From the NCBI GenBank assembly GCA_039654915.1, contig CM077597.1:32462001-32526000 (forward strand): DNA of 64,000 nt. Direction: 5' to 3'. Positions 10,432 to 21,989 of the stretch are shown here, piece after piece. This DNA comes from Aquilaria yunnanensis. Its lineage: Eukaryota; Streptophyta; Magnoliopsida; Malvales; Thymelaeaceae. Positions within the stretch are counted from its first letter, which is position 1. Every line of letters starts with the position of its first letter. Under the pieces are notes generated by a model. The model was not told the DNA's origin. It ran no database searches and saw only the letters and a program-made list of their open reading frames with translations. The position numbers were made by a program, and so were the translations under genes.

Positions 10432-12805
10432 ATGCCTATTCCTGAGAGTTGGCAACCTCTCTTGTCCCACCCTTGCTGCACTACTCCTAAAAAGTTAGCA
10501 AGGTGGAAAAAGAAATTTTTCCTTCCCTCATATGCTGTTACGAGGTTGCCACGTCCCGACCAGTATAGCTTTTCAAACCACAACAATGAGGTTACCGTTT
10601 TCCGAGCTCAGTTAAAAGCCGGTCTTCGGTACCCCCCTCCGGAGTTGATTTGCGAGTTTTGAAGATTTCATGGCATTGCCGTAAATTAACTCCCCCCGAA
10701 CTCGTACTGCTATTTCAACGCCTTTCTCTGTATGTGTGGCATTTTCAAAATAAAGCCCCACTACGTTATTTTTATGCAGTACTACAAGCTCTATGTGGTC
10801 CCCAAGGGTGGCTTCTACTTCATGCTACCTCGGGGATCCGGGAGCAAAAAGTACATGTTCACCTTCGCCACCAAGGACAGCTGGCGAGGGTGGCAAAAAA
10901 AGTTTTTCTTTTTGAAGATGGAGGAGGCCTGGTCGCATGTCCCGACCAAGTGGGCTCAGGGAAGGCTGGACGACGACATCGTAGATCCGAAGATGTTGCT
11001 GACCCCAGAGTTGGCTCCTATATTCGCGGATTTCGACCGTCGTATTCGAGCCGTCGCTAACTGGGGTCCCGAGGTCTCTTCGCGCTCTCTTTACCCCTTC
11101 TTCATTAACTGGAGGTTGATGACCGAGGAGGTCCTTCGGGAGCTCAAGGTGGTAAAGGAGCACGAGACGGACCTCGAGATGCCAGCTCCTGCCATCGCTG
11201 GGAAGGATTCCTAGCTTGTGCAACTCCTTCGGGAGGAAGTTTCTTTCGAGACCTTTTTTGAGCGTGAGTTATTTTCTAGTCTCTTTGTTATAACTTTGTT
11301 TTGCACTCACACTGATGTCTTCCTTCTTTCTCAGAAATGGGCGAGGACACGGCTGCCTTCTACAAAGCCCTTTTCACCGGCCAAGCCGAGAAGGGTGATC
11401 CGACGAAGAAAGTCATCTCCCAAAGGCGTAAAACAACCGGGGCCGGTCCTTCGACAGCAAAATGGGTGAGGAAGGCCACTCCCGAGGAGGCTATCGAGGA
11501 GCCGGGAGTTGTTGTTGTTCCTCAGTCCGAGGTTACTGCCGAGGTTCCTCCTCGCAGTCCTACTTCGTCGCAGGCTATTCTGGATGCCATGGTGGAGTCC
11601 CCTTCTGCTGAAGAACGGCGCAGAATAAAAGGCAAGGGGGTCCCTGCCGAGGAGGTTCCGGCTGCCGAGGACGACGTGGTGGAAGTGCCTTCAGGTTCGG
11701 TTTGTGGTGCATTTTTCCTTTTTCGGGTTCGTTGGCGTCCAGCTGCCTTAATCCAGCTTCATGTCTTTTTGCAGAGGAATTACTCACTCCGGGCTGGGTG
11801 GCCGATCATGCCCAAAGGAGAGCCCTTCGGGACGCCATCATCCCGAATGGAAAGGTCCAAAAGGAGCCTTTTTGGACATTCACGGAGGACATGAACATGT
11901 ACTCCGGCGATTGTCCACAGATGGCTAAAGAGATCTCTAAAGGGATCCTTACTGAGGCCTCCTTTAGAGCCATCGCCGAGGCCCATCCGGGCGATGACTC
12001 TCTTGCTGCAAAGCTTTCCGAGCACACCGCCCAGGTATACTTTGCGCCCCATTTTCTTGAATTCTTTCTAAGTGCTTGGTTTTCTCTCTGTTTTAGTGAC
12101 CTTGCCTTTGCCCTTTTATAGCTACTGGGATACGCCGGCTTTCTCAGAGTTCGGGTGGCGAGGCAGACGGCGTTCCGAACTCAGGTCTTAGGTACTTTAG
12201 AGAAAACTAGGGCCATGTGTTCGGATCTAGCTGTCAAGAATTTAGAGCTGGCCAATTCTGCGGAGAAGGAAGTTTCCGCTCTTCGGGAGGAGTTAAAAGA
12301 GAAAGAGAAACTATCAAACGACTCCTCCCAGAAAATTTCTGACCTCGGCTCTCAGATAGCGGAGCTGATCTCGGCAAATGAGGTGTACCAAAAAGAGAAA
12401 TCCGAGGCCGAAGACCGCCTGACCCAGGCGCTTGCTGAGAAGGCTGCGCTTCAAGCCGAGGTTGATGCCTTGAAGAAGGAACCGAAGAAGAAGAAGATGA
12501 AGGCATTGAAGGAGGAGGTTGCTGAGCTTCAAAAAGACCTTGAGGACCTTGGGGTCGAGAAAGACAAATCTGACCAGATGACCAAAGTTGGTTTTCAGGA
12601 CGGATTTTGTCTTGTTCGTCACCAGGTTCTTCAAAGGTTCCCTGATCTGGACCTTTCTTTCCTGGAGGCCCTAAATATTCCCGAGGGGCCTCGGTGGTCC
12701 TGGTCCAAAATTGAACATCTGAACCTGCCATCTTCTCTCCCTGCGCCGAAGATAGTAGAGAAGAACGCGGGAGCAGGCGGTTCTCAGGATGCCGGGAATC
12801 CTTAG
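10432..12805 (+). pseudogene. Antisense spliced gene of element B (Transposase_28-like, coiled coil)
   Basis: The model has exons 10432-11263, 11335-11694, 11775-12034 and 12122-12805 with GT-AG introns of 71, 80 and 87 bp. Phases are 1, 1 and 0, and exons 2, 3 and 4 join in frame without a stop. The start M-P-I-P-E-S-W matches the start of copy C. Exon 1 holds the A-G-L-R-Y-P-P and W-R-G-W-Q-K-K-F-F-F blocks; exon 3 has W-T-F-T-E-D-M; exon 4 is a long heptad-like Leu/Glu/Lys coiled coil followed by R-H-Q-V-L-Q-R-F-P-D. Only exon 1 is damaged: TGA at 10660-10662, TAA near 10686 and TAG at 11212-11214. It is the most complete guide to the spliced gene structure. Function unknown; the product is not part of the Gag-Pol set. 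Confidence 0.8.
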
Positions 12806-13176
12806 TTTTGTTTAGGGTCCTTTGCCTTTTGCTTCTTCTTTTTTTGGTCTTCTTCTTTTGGCACTCCTTTTTGTAATTTCATTTTCAATGAAGAAAACTT
12901 GGCTAAGTATTTTTGGTGAGGTCTCGAACTAGTTCGCTCCACAGTCTTTGGAAAAATTCGTCTGCGCTTAATATGATGACCTTTTTCGCGAAGTTCAGCC
13001 TTTCGAGGGCTTAATCTCAAGGATTTTGTCCAAGTCTTTTTACGAGACTTCGGAAGATGACGCCTTCGCTCGTCTGGTCACTTTTGAGAAATTTGTGCCA
13101 TTTATGCTTAAGGCAATTTTTTGTACTCAGAGAGAATTTTGCTAACTTGTGCAGTACAATTTTCTTTGCCGAAATC
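12806..13176. other. Spacer between antisense gene and integrase of element B
   Basis: No coding frame is supported in these 371 bp. Short similarities to the corresponding spacer of A can be seen (TTTTTG-rich, then a block running into the integrase end). Confidence 0.45.
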
Positions 13177-16100
13177 CTAAGCATAGTATTTTCTCAAGGC
13201 GTCCGAATGCCAAGTATTTTTCAACTCTACTCCGTCGGAATCGCCGAGCTTATAGACCCCTTTTCGTACTTCGGCCAGAACTAGGTAAGGGCCTTCCCAG
13301 TTCGCACGAAATACCCCGTGGGATGGCTTTCGTGGTGCAAATTCAGCCCTTCGGAGAATGAGGTCCCCTTCTTTTATTCCTTTCATCTTAGCACGCAGGT
13401 TTGCAGCCACGGCCACTCTTTGCTGAAAAGCTTTTCTTCTCAGCTCGGCTATTTCTCTGTGTTCGTTGACGAGGTCTAGCTTGGTCCTTAGGCCGAGATC
13501 ATTTCTTCTTTCATCAAACACTTGTACCTGCACCGAGGGTCGTATTATCTCAATCGGGATGATGGCCTATGTTCCGAAAATGAGTGAAAAAGGTGTTTCC
13601 CCCGTGGCTCTTCGGGGTGTCGTTCGATAGCTCCACAACACACTTTGGAGTTCTCCTGGCCACTTTCCCTTTGCTTCCCCTAGCCTCTTCTTCAGACCAT
13701 CTTTTATGGTCCTATTAGATACCTCTACTTGGCCATTGCTCTAAGGATGGGCTACTGGGGCGAAGTGCATCTTTATTCCGAGGTCGGTGACAAAGTTCTG
13801 GAACCCTTTGTCTGTAAACTGGGATCCGTTGTCGGCTACCAGCATCCTCGGTATTCCAAATCTGCATACAATGTTTTTCCATACGAACTTTTGCACTTCT
13901 TTAGCCGAGATGGTTGTTAATGGTTCTGCCTCGACCCACTTAGAGAAGTAGTCAACTGCGACTACGCAAAACTTTACGCCTCCAGGTGCTGTAGGGAGTG
14001 GCCCGATGAGGTCTATGCCCCAAACTGCGAAAGGCCAGGGATAGTCGGCTGAAGTCACCATCTCCGAGGGTACTCTCTAGATTTTTGCATGTTTTTGGCA
14101 GTTGTCACATTTTCGGACGAACTGCCGGGCATCCTTTCTTAAGGTGGGCCAAAAATATCCTTGGCGAAGTACTACCGCGGCAAGGGAGTCTGTTCCGATG
14201 TGTGAGCCACAAGTGCCTTCGTGGACCTCTTCGAGGATCATTTCAGTGTCCTCTTCATCAACACACCTCTGTAACGGATTGGCGTATCCCTGTCGGTACA
14301 ACTCTTCTCCTATCAGGAAGTATCTTCCGGCACGCCTTCAGACTTTCGCCGCATCCTTTGGATCTTCGAGAAGGGCATTGGTTGCGAGATACCTTTTTAT
14401 CGAATTCTTCCATCCTTTTTCCGAAGCCACTATGTTTAGTACTTCGATGCTCGGGCGGTTTAGTACCTCGGTATCCATTTTTGACTTCGCCAAGCAGTCT
14501 GCCTCGGCGTTATGCCGCCGAGGCACATTTTTTATTTGAACGCTGTCGAATTCCCGGATGAGCTTGGCCACTAGCTCGTGGTACTTTGCCAAGGTTGGGT
14601 CTTTTGCACCGTAGTCCCCTGCTGTTTGCCGAACTACCAGCTGGGAGTCACTGTGGGCCTTCAAGTTTCTTATGCCGATTTTCCTGGCCAGGCGCAACCC
14701 CGCCACGAGAGCTTCATACTCAGCCATATTGTTGGTGGCGTTAAAGCTGAACTTGATGGCCTTTACTACTTCTAGGCCTTCGGGTCCTCTGATAATTACG
14801 CCGGCTCCCTGGTGTTCGAAACCTGAGGCTCCATCTACATGCAGCGTCCATTCTAGCTCATCTTCACCGAGATTTTGATGACTGTCTGCGGTTACGGGTA
14901 CTTCGGCGATAAAGTCTGCCAATGCTTGAGCTTTAATGGCTTTTCTGGGCTCGTAGGTAATGTCATGTTCACCCAGCTCTATGCACCATTTGGAAAGTCT
15001 TCCCGAATGATCAACCTTTTTCATGACGTCCCGTAGAGGCAAGCTACTTCGAACGATAATGGGGTGAGCCTGAAAGTATGGGCGTAATCTTCTTCCTGCC
15101 AGTATCAAGGCATATATGGCCTTTTGTAGCAATGGATACCTGACCTCGGTGCCATGTAGGGATTTGCTTACGTAGTAAATTGGCCATTACTTCGACCCTT
15201 CCTCTTTCAAAAGCACCGAGCTTACTGCTTTTTCCGAAACAGCGAGGTACAGGATGAGGGGTTCTCCCTCGCAAGGTTGCCGCAGAGTAGGCAGTCAGGA
15301 CAAGTAGGTTTTGAGTTCTTCCCAAGCTCTTTGGCAGTCCCCATTCCAAGGATGATCATTACTGTCGAGGTCGTCCTCCTTTTTTGCTGCTTTAGTGAGG
15401 ACTTTGAAGAACGCTCGACACCGGTCTCCATATCTGGAAATAAATCTGCTAAGGGAGGTTATTCTTCCAGTAAGTCTCTGCACATCTTTTATTGTGGCAG
15501 GAGTTCGAAATTCCAACAGAGCCTTAATTTTTTCTGGGTTAGCATCAATGCCCCTTTCTGATACCATGTACCCAAGGAACTTTCCCGAAGTTACCCCGAA
15601 GGTGCACTTCTCGGGGTTAAGGCGGATTCCGAAGGTCCTGAGCTGGTGAAAAGTCTCCCTTAGGTCTGTGACATGGTCAACAGGCAGCTTGCTTTTGACT
15701 ATCATGTCATCTACGTAGACTTCCATGTTCCTCCCTATTTGGTCATTAAAGACCTTGCTCATCAACCTCTGGTAGGTGGCTCCTGCGTTTTTGAAATCTT
15801 GGTGTAACAGTACGTCCCCCCCTCGGTAATGAAAGCTGTTTTTTCTTCGTCTTCGGGGTCCATCTTTATTTGATGGTAGTCGCTGAAGGCGTCCAGGAAA
15901 CTTAGGAGCCCATATTCGGCAGTTGAATCTACCAGTTGATCTATTGGCGGGAGAGGATATGAATCTTTTGGGCAAGCATCGTTCAGGTTTCTGAAGTCGA
16001 TGCACATCCGAAGTTTGTTGCTTCCTTCTTTTGTGGCAATCACCACATTGCTTAGCCATTCGGGGTACTTGACCTCCCTGATCACATCTGCCTCCAATAA

Positions 16101-16358
16101 ACGTTGGACCTCGGTTTTGACGAAGTCATTTTTATGGGCTGAAATGCCCCGTTTCTTTTGCCGGACAGGTTTTGCTTCCGGACTTACTTTAAGGCTATGT
16201 TGTACTACGCGCGGATTTACCCCCGGCATGTCTTTCGGCGAGTAGGTGAACAGGTCTTTATTCATTATCAGAAAGGATACAAGTTTTTTCTTATCTCCTT
16301 CGGACAAGTTTTTCCCTATTCGGGTACTTCGACCTGGGATAAGTTCCACTTCCTCCAT
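13177..16358 (-). pseudogene. Element B pol: RT, RNase H, archaeal-type RNase H, integrase (broken)
   Basis: Segments in order on the minus strand: RT N-part (15762-16358), RT core to RNase H (15295-16059), RNase H to archaeal-type RNase H (14338-15132), integrase zinc finger (14077-14301), integrase core (13741-14061) and C-part (13177-13533). RT keeps Y-V-D-D-M, but a short deletion and frameshift after G-T-Y-C-Y removes the M-P-F-G-L motif found in C. The second RNase H keeps H-V-D-G-A, A-E-Y-E-A, H-S-D-S-Q and E-A-D. Integrase keeps G-I-D-L-I-G and V-A-D-N-G-S-Q-F. At least five stops or frameshifts make it non-functional. Confidence 0.85.
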
Positions 16359-16402
16359 TTCTACCTTGCCGGAATCTTCTTTCTCGTCATTCTTTGACTT
16401 CT

Positions 16403-16407
16403 ACTAA
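16403..16407 (+). repeat. Left target-site duplication of element C (ACTAA)
   Basis: ACTAA immediately precedes the TGATAGCC start of the 5' LTR and recurs directly after the 3' LTR at 38757-38761. A perfect 5-bp direct repeat is what gypsy integrases leave, so both ends of C are original. Confidence 0.95.
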
Positions 16408-17276
16408 TGATAGCCAAAGGCTATCGCCTCAATCTGGCCGAACACCCTGCCACAACAATGGCCAGAAGAACTGGCGCTTCCCGGGAACAGGTGGAATCAT
16501 GCACCTCGGGAGATAGCCGGAGAGCTCCGAGCCTCGGCACGCCAGTAAAACTTGAGGACTCCATTCGCCCCCCAAGGTTGTGAACAGCGCGCCTTCGGAA
16601 AAGTGGCACCAGACATTGCTGCCCGAATATGATATCACCGAAGGCGGAACCCCCTGGAACTGGGAACCCCCGAACTAAGGGTATGCTTCCCGAAGAGGCT
16701 CTGTCCGAACTAGAGGACGACCTCGCCCAGGGACCTCGGGAGTACGGCAGGCGCATTTAAGGAAGCATTTAAGGAAGCCTCTGACACGTCCCACCACAGA
16801 CGTAAAAAGTCGCCCTGATGCGCAGACGCCATCAGAATCATATCATGGCCCGTCTCAGCACAAGGCTCGAGGCCATCTAGTTACCAACTATCTGTCCCCT
16901 ACGCCCAGACGTTCAGGAGCATCCGACCGCACACGTGTCATGATCTGAACGGGCTAGGTATTCCTATATATACAGGAAATAAATACTTGACAGGAGGTTG
17001 GCAGGCCGGAGATACAGCTCCCACACTCTGAGAAAATACCAGGCGAGACTTTTCTGCCTTTCTCTTTGAGCTAGTGACTTTCTCCTTCTTCCGGCCACCA
17101 CTGACTTGGGCGTCGGAGGCTCCCCCCCCCCGGAAAAACACTCCGGGGGCCTCCTAACCCTGTTTACCAGCTTTTCAGGTACTCTCCTTGGGGCGATCCA
17201 CCTTTCAGGCGTTCTTCCTCCTAGAAGTCTCCTCAACAGTCATCATGACTCACAACGATGAGGCCCAAGGCCATCA
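16408..17276 (+). repeat. 5' LTR of element C (869 bp)
   Basis: Starts TGATAGCC, ends GGCCATCA. A G-box ACACGTGT at 16931-16938 lies just upstream of a TATA run CTATATATA at 16964-16972, so transcription should start near 16,995. A pure C run of 10 at about 17,124 accounts for the 2-bp length difference from the 3' LTR. Seven of the eight differences between the two LTRs are transitions, as expected for methylated repeat DNA. Confidence 0.95.
16931..16972 (+). promoter_or_regulatory. LTR core promoter of element C (G-box plus TATA)
   Basis: ACACGTGT at 16931-16938 is followed 25 bp later by CTATATATA. The same pair is found in the LTRs of A and B (minus strand) and in the 3' LTR of C (38413-38454), although the LTRs otherwise differ. 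The G-box is a bZIP/bHLH binding core in plants; that it drives this promoter is inference. Confidence 0.6.
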
Positions 17277-17277
17277 T

Positions 17278-17296
17278 TTGGCGCCGTCTGTGGGAA
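17278..17296 (+). other. Primer-binding site of element C
   Basis: TTGGCGCCGTCTGTGGGAA follows the 5' LTR after one base. The TGGCGCC start is the complement of a tRNA 3' end carrying CCA and is the usual primer site of plant Tat-type elements. The exact tRNA would need a comparison with a tRNA set. Confidence 0.75.
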
Positions 17297-18323
17297 CCCG
17301 CTCGCAGATTGCCGTCGTTGAGACTCGGCGTTCTAAGGACAAGGGACTCCCAAGGTCCTCGTCCGCGCCTGAGATACAACCGGCTGCTGAGCAGACACTC
17401 CCAGAGACTTCTACGCCCGAGGAGGACCGCCCTCTGGTAATCACCATGAGCTTCTTGAGGGACTTTCAGCGCTCGGTCGTTGCTGAAATGACTCAGCAGA
17501 TCGACCCGAAGATGGCCACAGCAGTCACAGGCCCAGAAACCCTCCTCATCAGCACGCCCTCGGGAGAGAAGCCCCAAGTCTACACACCACAGTTCAGGAA
17601 GTGGAGAGCCTCGCGGAGAATCATCCACATAAGATATAGCCCTCGGGAAACGGCCTGTGGGACAAACCAGGTCCAAGCGACCGAGAGTCTCACAGCGAAG
17701 CAGTTCGTCGCCCGAGGCGAGGTCCCTGACCCCTCCGCGCCGAACTCGCTCCCCGAAAAGGCACCGTCGATCTCCCTCCCGCGAAAATGGTCCTAGCGCC
17801 ACTGCGCTTATGGAAAGGATATTGGCACGGCTGGACAGAGTGGAGAAGCAAGTGACCAGAAAACCCGTTTGGGACAGGCTGTCGGGGGCATTATGCGAAG
17901 ATGGCTCACCGTTTATTCGCGCCGTCGTTGAGGCAGCTATGCCAGGCGACTTCAGAGTGCCTAGGCTGGAGATCTATGATGGCCGGACTGATCCACAGGC
18001 CCATCTGACGAAGTACAGGCGGAGCATGATAATGCACGGAGCTGATGACGCTACCATGTGCAAATGCTTCGAAGTCACCCTCACGGGCCCAGCAACAGCA
18101 TGGTACAATTCTTTGCCCCCAGGGACTATCACTGAGTTTCAGGAGTTGTCCACAGCCTTCACCTAGCAGTTCATTGGGAGCAGGCCGACGGCCAAAATGC
18201 CTGTGCAGATGTTCGACATAGAGCAGAGAAACGGAGAGACGATCCGAGACTATGTCGAACGATTCAACAGGGAAGCACTCAGCGTCCCAGACTTCCGGCC
18301 CGAAATCCGCATCCTCGCTATGA

Positions 18324-18328
18324 CACGG
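18324..18328 (+). repeat. Left target-site duplication of element D (CACGG)
   Basis: CACGG precedes D's left LTR and is repeated at 29387-29391 directly after its right LTR. The gag reading frame of C is continuous across the site when D and one copy are ignored. Confidence 0.95.
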
Positions 18329-20252
18329 TGTCGTGCCCACACTTGCCCCTGGCCCATTCGGGCCCAATTTCTTAAACAATACAGCGGAAGTCTTATTTCA
18401 CAAAAAGGGGCATTTAAAATTTAATTTAATTTTTTTTTTTCAACTTAAGGGCACGAACCCCAGGATACTTACCGGTACTAGCTCGTTAACTATTTACTTT
18501 TAGGGTTCTATTGCTCTCGGAAATAAGCTAGCACACCTATGTGGAATTTAGTGTTCATTTCATGATCTTTATCATGCTTAGCCAAGTACATGCATGGCAA
18601 CCAAAACACCATATTCATATTTACAAGTCATAAAAATGGTGTTATACTGAAAATAAACATAATCACTTAAATAGCCAGGATATCCAAAAGCATGATACAT
18701 GGCAAATAATTCATAAGTCCATAGAACACATTCCACCTTAATAGACCTTGTTCCCACAAATTTCTAGACTCCCCATGCCTGCAGAAGGAAGTCCACAACA
18801 TTAGCTTGTTTCTCAAGCAATCCATAACACTTAAGACACTTAGAATATTGAGCAACATATGTACAAACCTCTACTATGTGAAAGAGTATTTATTACTCTT
18901 GACCATAATGCTTTTCTATAGCTCCTTTACCTACAAAAGTAGAGTAGGGCGGGTGAGTTATAAAACTCAATAAGGAATCCAATGGCATCCAATGCCTAAC
19001 TTAGTGAGGTATTTTCTTATGGCTTTCAAAGCCAACTTATGGCCTCCAAGGCCTAACATATGGCTTCCAAAGCCTAACTTATGCCAAGAACGTAATGGCA
19101 ATTATTCCATAAACCTGCAAAGAAAACACTAAGACAAAGAAAACACAAAGCATGTAGAAATAACAATAATAATAATAATTGGGGTCAGCATGCACAATCA
19201 ATTCATAGAAGCACACAACACAACACACCACATAACACAATTCTGTATGGGCAAAGCAAGCATTAGCATATTCCATATCACACAATATCGGTCGACCATT
19301 TCTTATACCATACTGAGTACTCCTTAGCTTGGGAATCGAGTTGGCCAAACTCGATGCCAAGACCTGAATGCTTGCACTTAACTCATGAGTAACCATAGTT
19401 GCCGAAACAACGATACTTAGCCCACTATGCACTATGTGCCCGAATACTCACAAAGTGAGTATGAGAAAATCCTCACACAGAGTTGCCGAAGCAACAAAAC
19501 AACTTAGCCCTGCATGCACACCTAGGATCACATGGTTCTTTGACCATCACCTAGGGGCACTAATACTCACAAACAAGATCATGGAGATACACCATGCAAT
19601 AAAGTGAGTATAGGAATCCTTACCATAATTTTTGTAACCGCGTAATGCTTAATTCCTTTGCCTTTCCTTGCTTGTTGTTGGTAAAACTTGTCTTTTCCTC
19701 AATGGACCTCAACTTAAGGAGGTAAGGCCCATTTTAGCCTTTCTTTGACTTAGGCCCAATTTTCTGTGAACTCAGACCTACATTGGCCTTTTTCCTGGAA
19801 ATGCAGGCCCAACGTAATCCTTTCCAGAATTCTGGCCCACTTGGCCTGTTCTGGAATTCTGGCCCAACTTGGCCTCTTAATAACTTAGGCCTATTTGGCC
19901 TTTTAATAACTTAGGCCCAACTTAGCTTTCTTAGTACTTAGGCCCAAAATGAACTTAGGAGCCACATAAGCCCAAATTAACTTATGACCACTTAGGCCCA
20001 AAATGACTTATGAGCCACATAGGCCCAATTTTACCTTTTCAGGATTTTTAGCCCAATTTAGCCATTAGGCCCATATTAACCTTTTCAGGATTTAGCCCAT
20101 TTGCCAATAATGCCATTGTGGCCCATTTGGCCAAAATTACCCAAAACTTTGGGTTTTCACTTAAGAACCTAAAGAACAATTGTTGACAGAATTGTCCTTG
20201 ATTTCTTCTTTGCCATTTTAGTCCCATATTTCCATTATGAACACATTTGCCA

Positions 20253-21325
20253 CCAAGAACACTTGGTTAACACACATCCACCAAAATGGCACTTATGGCC
20301 GAATATGCTTTCCATTTCTTCTTTATGGTTTTTGCTTCACAAGTCTTCTAGGAGCTCAAAATATGCCAAGAACACTTGGCTCCACATGGCTAACATGCCA
20401 AGGCATCAAAACAACAACAAGGCCGAAAATTCCATTGCTTTCAAAACTCTTCTTTTTACATCCATCTTTTGGAACTTGTCTTAAACATACATAAGAGCTT
20501 GTTTAGTACCAAGAACACTTGGTTTAAGCTCAAACATGCCAAGATACATACATAGCCGAATCTTCACCTTGTTTTCTTTCCATCCTTCACTTGTTTTTCT
20601 TGCTTAAAATGACCACAAAAGCTCACAAGTACCAAGAACACTTGGTTTAGAGCTTTGAAATGCCAAGAATGTTCATGGCCGAAACTTTCTTCATGCTTGA
20701 AGCCTTCATTTGATCTTTGCTTTGTTGGCTTCCAACACCTCATAAACACCAAGAACACTTGGTTAAACATCCATAAAGCTCAAGATATGAACAGGGCCGA
20801 ATATTCAAGAAACATGATTTTTCTTCAATCTTTGCTTGATTTCTTGCTTTCCATGGCTTAAAATCTCCATGCATGCCGTGAAATCCTTGTGTAAAGCTCA
20901 AGAACACCAAGAACACAAGATGGCCGAATATATTAGTGAGCAAGATCTTACTTTTCTAAGCTCAAAAATACATCAAAACACCAAGAAAGCTTGGATTACT
21001 TACAACATTCAATTGGCCGAAATTTAAGCTTGTTCTTCCTTGATTTTCTTGCTTCTCATGGCTTAGAAATGCCATGCTTGTAAGGAGCTCTTGAATGAAG
21101 CTCAAGAACACCATTTTCTCACCAAGGCCGAAACTTCACAAGCATTTCTTCATGGGTTTTCTTTGATTTCTCACTTGGTTCGTGGTCTAGATGTGTTTAG
21201 GAGCTTGAAAGCTTCAAGAAAAGGTGTTTACATGTGTAAGGGAGTGTGATTTTAGCCATGGCCGAAAGTTAGAAGGGAGGAAGAAGATGATGAGCTTGAA
21301 GAAATGCCATGGCCGAATGGTTTGT
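20253..21325. repeat. Palindrome array inside the left LTR of element D
   Basis: CCAAGAACACTTGG, an inverted repeat CCAAG-N4-CTTGG, occurs at 20253, 20366, 20509, 20632 and 20749, with weaker copies at 20907 and 20981. Each is followed about 40 bp later by GGCCGAA or AGCCGAA (20297, 20421, 20552, 20679, 20791, 20922, 21013; further ones at 21125, 21260, 21310). Spacing is about 75-160 bp, an old, decayed tandem repeat with two conserved islands. Confidence 0.8.
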
Positions 21326-21989
21326 GTTCTAGAGAGAAGGGAGAGCATTTTGGCTTTAGAGAGAGAGAAAGATATGTGTGAAATGAAAATGAAATGAAAT
21401 GGAGAGCATATGGCCGGTTATGCCTTGCTAAATGAGGGGAAATGGCATTCAAATGCCATCCAAATGCATGTCAAATGCATTTCCATGATGTGGCAGCCAA
21501 TTGCTCATAAATGAAGGGGAAATGAAATCAAAATGCATATCAAATGCATATTTTAGGAGGATGGCCGGCCTTTGATTTCAAAATGGGGGAGAAATAGTCA
21601 AATTGCCATATAAAATAGTCCATGGACAAAAGCTAGTGGGGGAATAATTTATTCATAGTGGAAAGTGTAGTGGGAGACATAGTAAAGGTAAAAGAATAGT
21701 GGAAGGGGTAAGGTGGGGGACAAGAGATAATGGAATTATTTTATAATGTAAGTGGGATTTGTAGTGGACAATAAAAAATGATAGTGGAGCATAAGTGGGA
21801 GACAAGCATGGGCCTAAATAATGTATTTTATGCAAGTGGGAGACATGTAGTAGTGGAGGGTAATAAAATAGTGTGAGTGGAGGATGTAGGAGAATTTAAA
21901 TTGGTGAGTGGAGGGATGATGTGGCATTTTTTTTATTGCCAATATGCAAGGGTGGCAGCCATGGCTTGTATTGCCATGAAAAGTGGTCA

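Larger units (their letters stand above)
9004..16407 (-). mobile_element. Element B: Tat-lineage Ty3/gypsy retrotransposon, 5' end missing
   Basis: Same layout as element A on the same strand: 3' LTR (9004-9753), antisense gene on the plus strand (10432-12805), integrase, archaeal-type RNase H, RNase H and RT (13177-16358). It inserted into pol of element A; CGGAG (8999-9003) is the candidate left target duplication. On the right, pol stops at the start of its reading frame, where element C lies. Homology to C's pol start extends to about 16,402, but beyond C (from 38,762) no protease or gag of B is recognisable, so B had probably already been truncated, or its right part was lost. Confidence 0.85.
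17245..18328 (+). pseudogene. Element C gag, first part (broken; continues at 29392)
   Basis: The frame opens from the ATG at 17245, still inside U5, or the later ATG at 17446 (M-S-F-L-R-D-F). It reads in one frame to about 17,640 and in the next frame from there, so one frameshift is present. The second segment has a basic Ser/Arg/Pro-rich stretch and then the Gag core with P-R-L-E-I-Y-D-G-R-T-D-P, A-T-A-W-Y-N-S-L and R-N-G-E-T-I-R-D-Y-V-E-R-F (retrotrans_gag family). A TAG at 18164-18166 interrupts the core. Element D entered after codon 18326-18328; without D and one TSD copy the frame continues exactly at 29392. Gag would form the cytoplasmic particle. Confidence 0.85.

Noticed and set aside
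16421..16756. 111-codon frame inside C's LTR, also in the 3' LTR (37903-38238)
   Set aside because: It is present in both LTRs only because they are copies; it is Ser/Arg-rich with no recognisable domain, and A and B lack it.
19079..19432. 117-codon minus-strand frame in D's LTR, repeated at 25896
   Set aside because: Duplicate due to the LTR pair; the sequence is low in complexity (C-V-V-C, Y-Y-Y-Y) and has no start context or homologue I recognise.
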